Source: Betaproteobacteria bacterium
GTDB taxonomy: Bacteria > Pseudomonadota > Gammaproteobacteria > Burkholderiales > Usitatibacteraceae
Length of the DNA stretch: 6,741 nt
NCBI GenBank assembly: GCA_003105245.1
Contig: PQAI01000277.1
Span: forward strand, 40,145 to 46,885
Reading direction: 5' to 3'
This document shows positions 1 through 6,069 of this stretch, one piece after another. The position numbers and the translations under genes are program-made. Positions within the stretch are counted from its first letter, which is position 1, and each line of letters opens with the position of its first letter. The notes beneath the pieces are model-generated. The model did no database searches, was not told the origin of the DNA, and saw only the letters and a list, made by a program, of their open reading frames with translations.

Positions 1-1479
1 TGCCTGCAGGTGCCCGAGCTCTCCGGGGCCTGGGCGCGCGCGACCTCGACCCGCGAGAACTGCCTGGGCTCGAAGTGCCGCCACTACGAGGACTGCTTCG
101 TGATGAAGGCGCGCAAGGCCGCCAGCGACGCCGACCTCGTGGTCGTGAACCACCACCTGTTCTTCGCCGACGTGGTGCTGCGCGACGAGGGCGTGACCGA
201 CCTCCTGCCCAGCGCCAACACGGTCATCTTCGACGAGGCGCACCACCTGCCGGACCTCGCCAGGCTCTTCTTCGGCCAGTCGGTGTCCACGGCGCAGGTC
301 GTGGAGCTCGCGCGCGACGCGCGCGGCGCGCAGATCCTGCACGCGAAGGAGACGCCGGCCATCGGGGAGGCGGCGCTCGCCGCCGACCGGGCCGCGCGCG
401 ACGTGCGCATCGCGCTGGGCACGGGCACCGGGCGCTACGCCTCGGCGCAGCTCGACGCCAACGCGGAGCTCGCGCGCGCGCTCGACGCGCTCGACGAGCG
501 CCTCGGCGCCCTGGGGGAGATCCTCGCGGCGCACGCCGAGCGCGCCGACGAGCTTCGCAACGCGCACGCGCGCGCCCTCGAGCTGCGCGCGGCCGTCGCC
601 GCCTGGCGCGGCGAGGCGGGGGAGGGCGCGGTGCGCTGGGTGGAGGCCTACTCGCACTCGGCGGTGCTCAACCGCACGCCGCTCGACGTGGCGCCGATCT
701 TCGCGCAGCAGATCTCCGGCGCGAAGCGCGCCTGGATCTTCACCTCCGCCACGCTCTCCGTCGGGGGCGACTTCGCGCACTACCAGTCCGAGCTCGGGCT
801 CGCGCAGGCCGCCACGCACTACTGGGAGAGCCCCTACGACTTCGCGAACCAGGCGCTGCTCTACGTTCCCGAGGGCCTGCCGGATCCCAACAGCCCGGGC
901 TACACCGAGGCGGTGATCGACGCCGCCTTCCCGGTGATCGAGGCGGCGGGCGGCCGCGCCTTCCTCCTGTTCACGAGCCTGCGGGCCATGGACACGGGGC
1001 ACGCGCGGCTGCGGGAGAAGCTCGCCGCGGCCGGGCTCGACTGGCCGCTGTACCTGCAGGGAACGGCCGGCAAGAACGAGCTCCTCGACCGCTTCCGCGA
1101 CACCCCGAACGCGATCCTGCTCGGCAGCCAGTCCTTCTGGGAGGGCGTGGACGTGAAGGGCGAGGCCCTCTCGCTCGTGGTGATCGACAAGCTCCCCTTC
1201 AATCCCCCGGACGATCCCGTCCTCGCCGCGCGCATCGAGCAGATCAACCGCGCCGGCGGCAACGCCTTCATGCAGTACCAGGTTCCGCGCGCCGTGATCG
1301 CCCTCAAGCAGGGCGCCGGCCGCCTCATCCGCGACGAGACGGACCGCGGCGTGCTGATGATCTGCGACCCGAGGCTGGTGTCGAAGTCCTACGGCAAGCG
1401 CATCTGGCGCGCGCTGCCGCCCTTCCGGCGCACCCGCAGCCGCGAGGAGGCGGTCGCGTTCTTCCGCGGCGCGGGCTGA
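1..1479 (+). CDS. yoaA: YoaA/DinG-family ATP-dependent DNA helicase (XPD-like, iron-sulfur), 5' truncated by window
   Basis: Superfamily 2 DNA helicase of the XPD/DinG group, which uses ATP to unwind DNA 5' to 3' and acts in repair. The reading frame is open from base 1, so the start and Walker A motif lie upstream; about 490 residues are visible and the family is usually about 640. Cysteines at bases 61, 76 and 94 (C-x4-C-x5-C) match the last three ligands of the DinG/XPD 4Fe-4S cluster; the first should lie upstream. The DEAH Walker B box is at 232-243, TSATLS at 742-759, QSFWEGVD at 1129-1152 and the arginine-finger motif QGAGRLIR at 1309-1332. The wording of the C-terminal half (FWEGVDV, IDKLPF, QGAGRLIRD) fits the YoaA branch better than DinG proper. 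The GTG at base 10 opens the visible frame but is not the real start. The stop directly abuts the stop of the convergent next gene. Confidence 0.93.
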   Translation, partial: CLQVPELSGAWARATSTRENCLGSKCRHYEDCFVMKARKAASDADLVVVNHHLFFADVVLRDEGVTDLLPSANTVIFDEAHHLPDLARLFFGQSVSTAQVVELARDARGAQILHAKETPAIGEAALAADRAARDVRIALGTGTGRYASAQLDANAELARALDALDERLGALGEILAAHAERADELRNAHARALELRAAVAAWRGEAGEGAVRWVEAYSHSAVLNRTPLDVAPIFAQQISGAKRAWIFTSATLSVGGDFAHYQSELGLAQAATHYWESPYDFANQALLYVPEGLPDPNSPGYTEAVIDAAFPVIEAAGGRAFLLFTSLRAMDTGHARLREKLAAAGLDWPLYLQGTAGKNELLDRFRDTPNAILLGSQSFWEGVDVKGEALSLVVIDKLPFNPPDDPVLAARIEQINRAGGNAFMQYQVPRAVIALKQGAGRLIRDETDRGVLMICDPRLVSKSYGKRIWRALPPFRRTRSREEAVAFFRGAG

Positions 1480-2106
1480 TCAGGAGCCGGGCGCGTAGTT
1501 CGGCGTCACCAGGCGCCATCCGCCGGGGCAGGTGCGAACCTGCGGGAACCACGCCCTGGCCGAGTCGCAGTAGTTGAGGTGCAGCGGGCGCTGCGTCGGG
1601 GCGCCCTGCGCGCCGAGCACGGGCGGCGGCACCTCGGTGGTCGGCGGCGGGGGTTCCGTCCTCGCGACCTCCTCGCGGTAGCAATCCTCTCCCGGCCAGC
1701 AACCGGAGCCGTAGCCGGGGTAGGGCGCCGAATAGCCGTAGTAGGGATAGCCGTAGCCGTAATAGGGATAGCCGTAGCCCCAGCCGTAACCGTACGGGCC
1801 GTACCAGCCCCACGGGTAGCCGAGCGCGACGCCCCAGCCCCAGTACGACCCGTGCGAATGCCCGTAGTAGTGGCTGCCGCCGCCGTAATGGCGCGCACCG
1901 CCGTAATGGCCCGAGCCCCCGCCGTAGCCGGGGCGCTGGCCGCCACCCGGAGGCGGTCCGGGACGGGCGCCACCGCCGGAATGGCCGCCGGCCGAGGGGG
2001 GCCTGCCTCCCGACCCTCCCGGGCCGGGCGCGGCGTCCACCGAAGATGCAAGCGCGAGAACGCAGGCGGAAAGGACGGCTAGGAGTACCTTGAGTTTCGC
2101 GTTCAT
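1480..2106 (-). CDS. exported Gly/Tyr/Pro-rich protein with C-terminal cysteine motif, function unknown
   Basis: A 208-residue protein of unknown function. The start at 2106 is chosen because GGAGG sits 5 bases upstream and the protein then opens with a signal peptide: MNAKLK, a hydrophobic run of about 16 residues, and a likely signal peptidase I site after VDA (residue 25). LSAC at 12-15 resembles a lipobox, but the hydrophobic run continues past it, so a lipoprotein is the weaker option. Residues 27-85 are Gly/Pro/His-rich; 86-132 are Tyr/Gly/Trp-rich with a tandem YPYYGYG unit; 151-163 are Pro/Thr-rich. Cysteines are at 136, 142, 180 and 193. The last two lie in NYC-x12-CPGGW, a tail I recall from other betaproteobacterial exported proteins but cannot confirm here. 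The frame stays open upstream to 2760, but that part runs antisense to cytochrome c4. Probably periplasmic or at the cell surface; a structural or metal-binding role is a guess from composition. Confidence 0.8.
   Translation of the reverse strand: MNAKLKVLLAVLSACVLALASSVDAAPGPGGSGGRPPSAGGHSGGGARPGPPPGGGQRPGYGGGSGHYGGARHYGGGSHYYGHSHGSYWGWGVALGYPWGWYGPYGYGWGYGYPYYGYGYPYYGYSAPYPGYGSGCWPGEDCYREEVARTEPPPPTTEVPPPVLGAQGAPTQRPLHLNYCDSARAWFPQVRTCPGGWRLVTPNYAPGS
1736..1777 (-). repeat. two-copy 21-bp tandem repeat inside the Gly/Tyr-rich gene
   Basis: Bases 1736-1756 and 1757-1777 are the same 21-mer with a single difference (GTAGTAG versus GTAATAG). Translated on the minus strand, each copy gives a seven-residue YPYYGYG-type unit. 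This is a small in-frame expansion of low-complexity coding sequence and not a mobile repeat. Confidence 0.8.
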
Positions 2107-2241
2107 GGCCACCTCCGCAATGCGTCGATTGCCCTTCTTCACTCTAGCACCAACGCGCCAGGCGGGACGGCGTTGACCGTCCCCGATAAGGCGGGGGCAT
2201 TTCGTGGTAGTGTGCGCGCCGCCGACCGGGAGTCCGCCACC
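2107..2241. promoter_or_regulatory. divergent intergenic region with 7-bp inverted repeat
   Basis: These 135 bases separate the Gly/Tyr-rich gene (minus) from cytochrome c4 (plus) and should hold both promoters. The clearest structure is a perfect inverted repeat, GGGACGG (2164-2170) and CCGTCCC (2177-2183), around CGTTGA. A TTGACC at 2173-2178 inside it could be a -35 box for the cytochrome gene, but no convincing -10 follows at standard spacing. On the minus strand GGAGG lies 5 bases before the start at 2106. Promoter positions are not resolved; an operator at the inverted repeat is inference. Confidence 0.4.
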
Positions 2242-2829
2242 ATGCCACGAGCGTTGCTTTCCATTGCACTGCTTTGCCTCGCAGCGGGCCTCGCGCGAGC
2301 GCAGTCGCCGGAACCTCCCCCCATCGTGAAGACGCGCTGCGCGGCCTGCCACGGGGAAAAGGGGGAGGCGGCCGGCGAGGACTTCCCGCGGCTCGCGGCC
2401 CAGCACGAGGCCTACCTCGCCAAGCAGCTGGCCGACTTCAAGGCCGGAAGGCGCGAGGGGATCATGCAGCGCATGGTGCGCGGGCTCGCGGACGAGGAGG
2501 TGGCGGCCGCCGCGAAGTACTACGCGTCGCAGCCCGTCCCGCCCCCCGCGGCGAAGTCGGAGCTGCACGACGTCGGCCGTTTCATCTTCCTGCGCGGCAA
2601 CCCCTGGGCGAAGATCCCGGCCTGCAAGGCGTGCCACGGCGAGAGCGCCCACGGCAGCGCGCAGCTGCCGCGGCTCGCCACCCAGAACGTGGCCTACCTG
2701 GAGCGCCAGATCCGGGAGTTCACCCAGCGAAAGCGCACCAACGACAACGAGGTGATGCACTCGATCGCCGAGCGGCTCACCGCGCTCGAGGCGCGCGCCG
2801 TGGCCGAGTACCTGGCCACCCTGCCGTAG
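2242..2829 (+). CDS. dihaem cytochrome c4, periplasmic electron carrier
   Basis: A 195-residue exported cytochrome with two class I haem c domains, the cytochrome c4 architecture. Members of this family pass electrons in the periplasm, often to terminal oxidases such as cbb3 types. The ATG at 2242 is preferred over an in-frame TTG at 2173: it has GGGAG at 2228-2232 and gives a clean signal peptide (residues 1-20, cleavage after ARA). Haem sites are CAACH at 33-37 and CKACH at 128-132. By spacing, the axial methionines are M75 and M172, each seven residues before the leucine that opens the next conserved helix. Both halves carry the c4-type pattern of PRLA followed by a Y-L-x-x-Q helix, so they are clear internal duplicates. 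No oxidase or haem maturation gene lies nearby. The gene converges on the small cysteine protein with seven bases between stops, and a hairpin encloses its stop codon. Confidence 0.93.
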   Translation: MPRALLSIALLCLAAGLARAQSPEPPPIVKTRCAACHGEKGEAAGEDFPRLAAQHEAYLAKQLADFKAGRREGIMQRMVRGLADEEVAAAAKYYASQPVPPPAAKSELHDVGRFIFLRGNPWAKIPACKACHGESAHGSAQLPRLATQNVAYLERQIREFTQRKRTNDNEVMHSIAERLTALEARAVAEYLATLP

Positions 2830-2836
2830 CGGCAGG
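2820..2836. terminator. small hairpin enclosing the cytochrome c4 stop codon, possible bidirectional terminator
   Basis: A perfect 7-bp inverted repeat, CCTGCCG (2820-2826) and CGGCAGG (2830-2836), has the TAG stop (2827-2829) as its three-base loop. It fills the gap between the two convergent genes and ends one base before the stop of the minus-strand gene. No real T-tract follows on either strand, only the pyrimidine-rich CTACTTCTTCC on the plus side. It may be a weak terminator or a 3'-end RNA-protecting stem. Confidence 0.35.
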
Positions 2837-2992
2837 CTACTTCTTCCGATCCTTCGCGGCGGGCGCCGCCTCCTTGCGGGCCGGCTTGTCGTCGCCCTTG
2901 GGCTGGTCGCCCAGGACGGTCTTCAGGGGACAGACGGAAAACGCGGGGCACTTGCGGCAACCGGCGACGATCGCGATGGGGCAGACGGCCAT
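2837..2992 (-). CDS. 51-residue four-cysteine protein, possible metal or Fe-S binder, function unknown
   Basis: A short open frame supported by a strong Shine-Dalgarno sequence: AGGGAGG at 3003-2997 (read on the minus strand), four bases before the ATG. The N-terminal half has four cysteines in the pattern C4-x7-C12-x2-C15-x5-C21, three of them followed by proline. The C-terminal half is Lys/Asp/Ala/Pro-rich and looks disordered (ends KDRKK). There is no signal peptide, so it is likely cytoplasmic. Four closely spaced cysteines could hold an iron-sulfur cluster or zinc; that is inferred from the pattern alone and no family is assigned. It starts 43 bases after the histidine kinase stop on the same strand with no evident promoter between, so it may be the third gene of the ompR-envZ transcript. 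It converges on cytochrome c4 with seven bases between stops. Confidence 0.75.
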   Translation of the reverse strand: MAVCPIAIVAGCRKCPAFSVCPLKTVLGDQPKGDDKPARKEAAPAAKDRKK

Positions 2993-3035
2993 GGGACCTC
3001 CCTGGGGATGGCCGACTGTAGCACCCCGGCGCGGC

Positions 3036-4343
3036 TCAGGCCGCCACCGGGAAGGCGACCGAGGCCTCCAGGCCTCCGCCGTCGCGCGGGGCGAGGTCGA
3101 AGCGCGCCCCGTGCGCCTTGGCGATGCGCGCCACGATCGCGAGCCCCAGGCCGGCGCCGGATCGTCCGCTCCTCGCCTCGTCGCGGCGCGTGAAGGGCTC
3201 CTTCAGGCGCTCGATGTCCGCGGCGGGAATGCCGGGTCCTCGGTCCAGGACCGAGACGACGGCCTCGTCGCCCCGGCGCGCGGTGCGCACCAGGATCTCG
3301 CCGCCGCCGTGCTTCGCGGCGTTCTGGATCAGGTTGTCCACGAGGCGCTGGATCGCGAGCGGGCGCAACATCAGGGGCGGCAGCTCCGCCAGCTCGCAGC
3401 CCACCCGCGCGCCGGCGCGGGCGGCCCGCTCGGCGCAGCCGCGCGCGACGGCGCCGAGGTCCACGGGCGAGTACGCCTCGGTGGCCTCGCTCCTCGCGAA
3501 GTCGATGAACTGGTCGATGATCGCGTTCATGTCCTCGATGTCCGCGATCATGCCCTTCTGCGTGGCCGCGTCCACGCGGCCCTCGAGCATCTCGGCGTCG
3601 AGGCGAAGTCGCGCGAGCGGCGTGCGCAGGTCGTGCGAGATCCCGGCGAGGAAGGTGGTGCGCTCGCGCTCGTCGTGCTTGAGGCTTTCCTTCATGCGGT
3701 TGAACGCCGCGGCCACCGCGCGCACTTCCGAGGGGCCGGACTCGGGCACGGGCTCGGGGTCGCCTCCCTTGCCCAGGGCCTCCGCCGCGCGCGCCAGGCG
3801 CGCCAGCGGGCGGTTCAGGCGCCAGGCGATGAGGCCCGTGGCCGCGATCGCGATGGCCACCCCGGCCAGCATCCAGTAGAGCAGGGCGTCGGTGTTGTCC
3901 CGGTCGACGCGGTTGCGGGGGAAGGCCACCCAGAATTCGCGATCGGCGGCCCGCAGCCGCACCCAGAATTCGCCGGGCGTGCCCGGGCGCACGAAGACTT
4001 CCGTGTCCTCGCCGAAGAGTGCCTTGATGCGCTCGCGGAACATGTGCATGCCGGGCCGGTCGCCGGCGAGGCGGCCGGGCATCTCGCCGCGGGCCGGGAA
4101 GACGCGGATGCCTTCCTTCTCGGCCAGTCGCTCGAGGAACTCGCGCTCGGCGCCCGGCGGCAGCGTGCTCAGTGCCGCGTGGATCGTCCTCAGGTGGCTC
4201 ACGAAGCTGCCGATGGCCATGCCCATTCGCGGCTGCTGCACCTGCTGCCGGAAGAGCCAGAAGGAGGCGGCCTGCGAGGCCACCAGCGCGATCACGAGCA
4301 CCGCGAGCGTGCGCCAGAAGAAGGAGCCGGCCCACCACTTCAT
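3036..4343 (-). CDS. envZ: EnvZ-like sensor histidine kinase
   Basis: A 435-residue inner-membrane sensor kinase that autophosphorylates on histidine and passes the phosphate to the OmpR-like partner encoded just upstream. Order of domains: transmembrane helix 1 (about 11-31), periplasmic sensor region (about 32-152), transmembrane helix 2 (about 153-175), HAMP linker (about 176-228), dimerisation helix with phospho-acceptor H237 in SHDLRTPLARLRL, then the HATPase_c domain with N box (DNLIQN, 336-341), G1 (DRGPGIP, 367-373) and G2 (GAGLGLAIV, 396-404). All catalytic motifs are intact and the length is close to E. coli EnvZ (450). The ATG at 4343 overlaps the regulator stop as ATGA, which implies translational coupling and sets the start; an upstream in-frame extension to 4388 would run inside the regulator gene. 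The H-box wording is EnvZ-like, but the periplasmic region could sense something different, so the symbol marks the family and not a proven osmosensor. Confidence 0.93.
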   Translation of the reverse strand: MKWWAGSFFWRTLAVLVIALVASQAASFWLFRQQVQQPRMGMAIGSFVSHLRTIHAALSTLPPGAEREFLERLAEKEGIRVFPARGEMPGRLAGDRPGMHMFRERIKALFGEDTEVFVRPGTPGEFWVRLRAADREFWVAFPRNRVDRDNTDALLYWMLAGVAIAIAATGLIAWRLNRPLARLARAAEALGKGGDPEPVPESGPSEVRAVAAAFNRMKESLKHDERERTTFLAGISHDLRTPLARLRLDAEMLEGRVDAATQKGMIADIEDMNAIIDQFIDFARSEATEAYSPVDLGAVARGCAERAARAGARVGCELAELPPLMLRPLAIQRLVDNLIQNAAKHGGGEILVRTARRGDEAVVSVLDRGPGIPAADIERLKEPFTRRDEARSGRSGAGLGLAIVARIAKAHGARFDLAPRDGGGLEASVAFPVAA

Positions 4344-5071
4344 CGGTGCGGCGTCCCGTCGGGAATGAAGACGTAGCCGAAGCCCCACACGGTCTGGAGG
4401 TAGCGCGGGCTCTGCGGGTCCTCGCCCAGCAGCTTCCTCAGGCGCGAGACCTGCACGTCGATGGAGCGGTCGTAGCTCTCGTGCTCGCGGCCGCGCGCGC
4501 GGTCCATGAGCTTGTCGCGCGAGAGCGGCTCGCGCGGGTGCTCGGCGAAGACCCTGAGCACGGAGAACTCTCCCGTCGTGAGCGGCACGGGCTCGCCGTC
4601 CTTCGTGAGGGTGCGCGTGCCCAGGTTGAGGGCGAACGGCCCGAAGGTGACCACCGTGTCCTCCCGCGCGGGGGCGCCGGGCGTGGGCACGGGCGCCTGC
4701 CTGCGCAGCACGGCGTGGATGCGCGCGACGAGCTCGCGCGGGTTGAAGGGCTTGGCGAGGTAGTCGTCCGCGCCCATCTCGAGGCCGACGATGCGGTCCA
4801 CGTCGTCGCCCTTGGCGGTGAGCATGACGATGGGCACCGCGTTGCCGCCCGCGCGCATCCGCCGGCAGATGGCGAGCCCGTCCTCGCCCGGCAGCATGAG
4901 GTCGAGGACGACGAGGTCGTAGCGCGTGCGGCGGAAGTTGTGGTCCATGGCCGCGCCGTCGGGCACCGTCTCCACGGCGAAGCCCTGCTCCGTGAGGTAG
5001 CGCTTGAGCAGGTCGCGAAGGCGCAGGTCGTCGTCGACGACGAGGATCTTGTGCTTGGGCGGGGTCGGCAT
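4340..5071 (-). CDS. ompR: OmpR-like two-component response regulator
   Basis: A 243-residue response regulator with a receiver domain (about 7-122) and an OmpR/PhoB winged-helix DNA-binding domain (about 140-236). The acidic pair D13/D14, phospho-acceptor D57 (VVLDLMLPGEDG), T85 and K107 are all present. The DNA-recognition region DRSIDVQVSRLRKLLGEDP followed by YLQTVWGFGYVF is very close to E. coli OmpR as I recall it, as is the opening ILVVDDDLRLRDLLKRYLTEQG-type segment. The ATG at 5071 is preferred over the in-frame ATG at 5080: 5071 has AGGA eight bases upstream, whereas the GGTAGG before 5080 touches the ATG. The frame stays open far upstream to 6025, but that part runs antisense to the EF-hand gene. 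It overlaps the kinase gene by four bases and is divergent from the EF-hand gene, sharing its control region. Confidence 0.94.
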   Translation of the reverse strand: MPTPPKHKILVVDDDLRLRDLLKRYLTEQGFAVETVPDGAAMDHNFRRTRYDLVVLDLMLPGEDGLAICRRMRAGGNAVPIVMLTAKGDDVDRIVGLEMGADDYLAKPFNPRELVARIHAVLRRQAPVPTPGAPAREDTVVTFGPFALNLGTRTLTKDGEPVPLTTGEFSVLRVFAEHPREPLSRDKLMDRARGREHESYDRSIDVQVSRLRKLLGEDPQSPRYLQTVWGFGYVFIPDGTPHR

Positions 5072-5269
5072 GGGAACCATCCTACCGGCGTCCGCGCGGT
5101 CTCCGCCGCCGGCGCCTTGTAAGGAGATGTTAACAGCGGGGCCGCGCGGGCCCGTTCGCTTACAACCGGTTACGGTCTTCCCGTGGTTCTGAAACGACTT
5201 CGCGCGTTGACGGGGATAGGCTGGTCTCGCATGCAACACGGCCCTTCCGAACCCAACCAGGAGAACACG
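5072..5269. promoter_or_regulatory. divergent control region between ompR and the EF-hand gene, with 10-bp-spaced TTAC/GTAA elements
   Basis: These 198 bases separate two divergent genes. Two patches stand out from the GC-rich background. At 5118-5134 TGTAA and TGTTAA begin 10 bases apart and the latter includes the palindrome GTTAAC (5129-5134). At 5160-5173 two TTAC copies also begin 10 bases apart, around the palindrome AACCGGTT (5164-5171). OmpR/PhoB-family dimers bind direct repeats with about one helical turn spacing, so these are candidate regulator sites for autoregulation and for the EF-hand gene. A TTGACG at 5207-5212 could be a -35 box for the plus strand, but no good -10 follows. 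The EF-hand start has AGGAGA at 5259-5264. Confidence 0.4.
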
Positions 5270-5992
5270 ATGAACACCCTCAGGACCCTCACCGCCGCCG
5301 TCGTCGCCACCTTCGCGCTCGCCGCCTACGCGGGCCCGTTCGGCCCCGGCGCGGGCTGCCCGGCCGGCGCGGCCCCCGGCAGCGCCAACTGCCCCGCTTA
5401 CGGTGCCGGCTACGGTCCCGGTTCCGGCTTCGGGCCGCGTGGCGCCGGCCAGCTCGAGCGCTTCAGGGCCGCCGACAAGAACGCCGACGGCCTGATCAGC
5501 CGGGAGGAGGCGCAGGCCTCGCTGCCGGGGCTGGCCGCCAACTTCGACGCCATCGACGCCAACAAGGACGGCAACCTCTCCCAGGCCGAGCTGCAGGCGG
5601 CGCGCGGGACCTTCGCGCGCGGCGGGCAGGGCCGGGGATGGCAGCGCTGGGATGCCAACGGCGACGGCCGGCTTTCGCGCGAGGAAGTGGCCAACGCGCC
5701 GCGCCTGTCGCAGGAGTTCGACGCCATCGACACCAACAGCGACGGCATGCTCACCATCGAGGAGCTGCAGGCGGCCCACGGTGCCCGCGGCCCGGGCGGC
5801 GCGGGACGGGGATTCGCGCGCTGGGACGCCGACGGCGACGGCAAGCTCTCGCGCGCGGAGGTCGCCAACGCGCCGCGCCTTTCGCAGGAGTTCGACGCCA
5901 TCGACGCGAACAAGGATGGCTTCCTCACGCTCGATGAGCTGCAGGCGGCCCGCGGCCAGTTCGCCGGCCGGGGTGGAAGGCGAGGCTCCTAG
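5270..5992 (+). CDS. exported six-EF-hand calcium-binding protein
   Basis: A 240-residue secreted or periplasmic protein expected to bind Ca2+. The ATG at 5270 is chosen over in-frame upstream ATGs (for example 5231) because it has AGGAGA six bases or so upstream and begins a signal peptide (cleavage after AYA, residue 21). Residues 22-60 are Gly/Pro/Ala-rich with Cys30 and Cys41. Six canonical 12-residue loops follow at 69-80, 96-107, 128-139, 154-165, 186-197 and 212-223. Each has Asp at position 1, Asn/Asp at 3, Asp at 5, Gly at 6 and Glu at 12, so all should bind. They form three pairs with a 58-59 residue period; pairs two and three are near copies at DNA level. The linkers and C-terminus are Gly/Arg-rich. 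Divergence from ompR suggests it may be controlled by that regulator. Whether it senses, buffers or uses calcium structurally cannot be told. Confidence 0.9.
   Translation: MNTLRTLTAAVVATFALAAYAGPFGPGAGCPAGAAPGSANCPAYGAGYGPGSGFGPRGAGQLERFRAADKNADGLISREEAQASLPGLAANFDAIDANKDGNLSQAELQAARGTFARGGQGRGWQRWDANGDGRLSREEVANAPRLSQEFDAIDTNSDGMLTIEELQAAHGARGPGGAGRGFARWDADGDGKLSRAEVANAPRLSQEFDAIDANKDGFLTLDELQAARGQFAGRGGRRGS
5459..5983 (+). repeat. three tandem EF-hand-pair modules (about 174 bp each)
   Basis: Modules lie at about 5459-5635, 5636-5809 and 5810-5983, each coding two EF-hands. Modules two and three match at 38 of the first 49 residues by hand count, and include a 44-base stretch with one mismatch around 5690-5733 and 5864-5907. 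Module one is more diverged. This indicates stepwise internal duplication, with the last copy the most recent or homogenised by gene conversion. Confidence 0.8.
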
Positions 5993-6023
5993 GGGCGCGC
6001 GGGCCGGGCGACCCTGAACCTCC

Positions 6024-6069
6024 AAACAACTTTAGGAAAAAGACAGAAGCTATTGTTTTAAAATAAAAC
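6024..6069. other. AT-rich island upstream of tsaB
   Basis: Bases 6024-6075 contain 12 G or C out of 52 by hand count, against a background near 70%. The island includes a perfect palindromic element, GTTTTA (6055-6060) and TAAAAC (6064-6069) around AAA. Position upstream of a -10 box suggests an UP-element-like or protein-binding segment, or a relic of foreign DNA. No coding sequence is visible in it. Confidence 0.6.

Noticed and set aside
75..1577. 500-codon plus-strand frame over the helicase
   Set aside because: Low-complexity Arg/Ala-rich translation overlapping the helicase frame, which carries every expected motif.
1736..1777. Tandem repeat as a CRISPR or mobile repeat
   Set aside because: Only two copies with no spacers; it codes in frame for a Tyr/Gly motif.
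2173..2241. Upstream TTG start adding 23 residues to cytochrome c4
   Set aside because: It would bury the signal peptide and has no ribosome site; ATG 2242 has both.
2923..4338. 471-codon open frame on the minus strand
   Set aside because: It is a shifted frame of the histidine kinase, whose own frame has all H, N, G1 and G2 motifs.
2274..4376. 700-codon open frame on the plus strand
   Set aside because: It overlaps cytochrome c4 in another frame and runs antisense to the small Cys gene and the histidine kinase. Its translation is Arg/Ala/Gly/His-rich with no domain, as expected for stop-poor frames in GC-rich DNA.
5080..5080. ATG at 5080 as the ompR start
   Set aside because: GGTAGG directly touches this ATG. 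The ATG at 5071 has AGGA at eight bases and gives the usual N-terminus length.
5127..5192. 21-codon leader-peptide-like frame after AAGGAG
   Set aside because: The Shine-Dalgarno-like AAGGAG touches the ATG with no spacing, and no attenuator structure follows. The sequence is better explained by regulator-site repeats.
5410..5928. 172-codon minus-strand frame with internal repeats
   Set aside because: It is the antisense of the EF-hand modules; its repeats only mirror the coding repeats on the plus strand.
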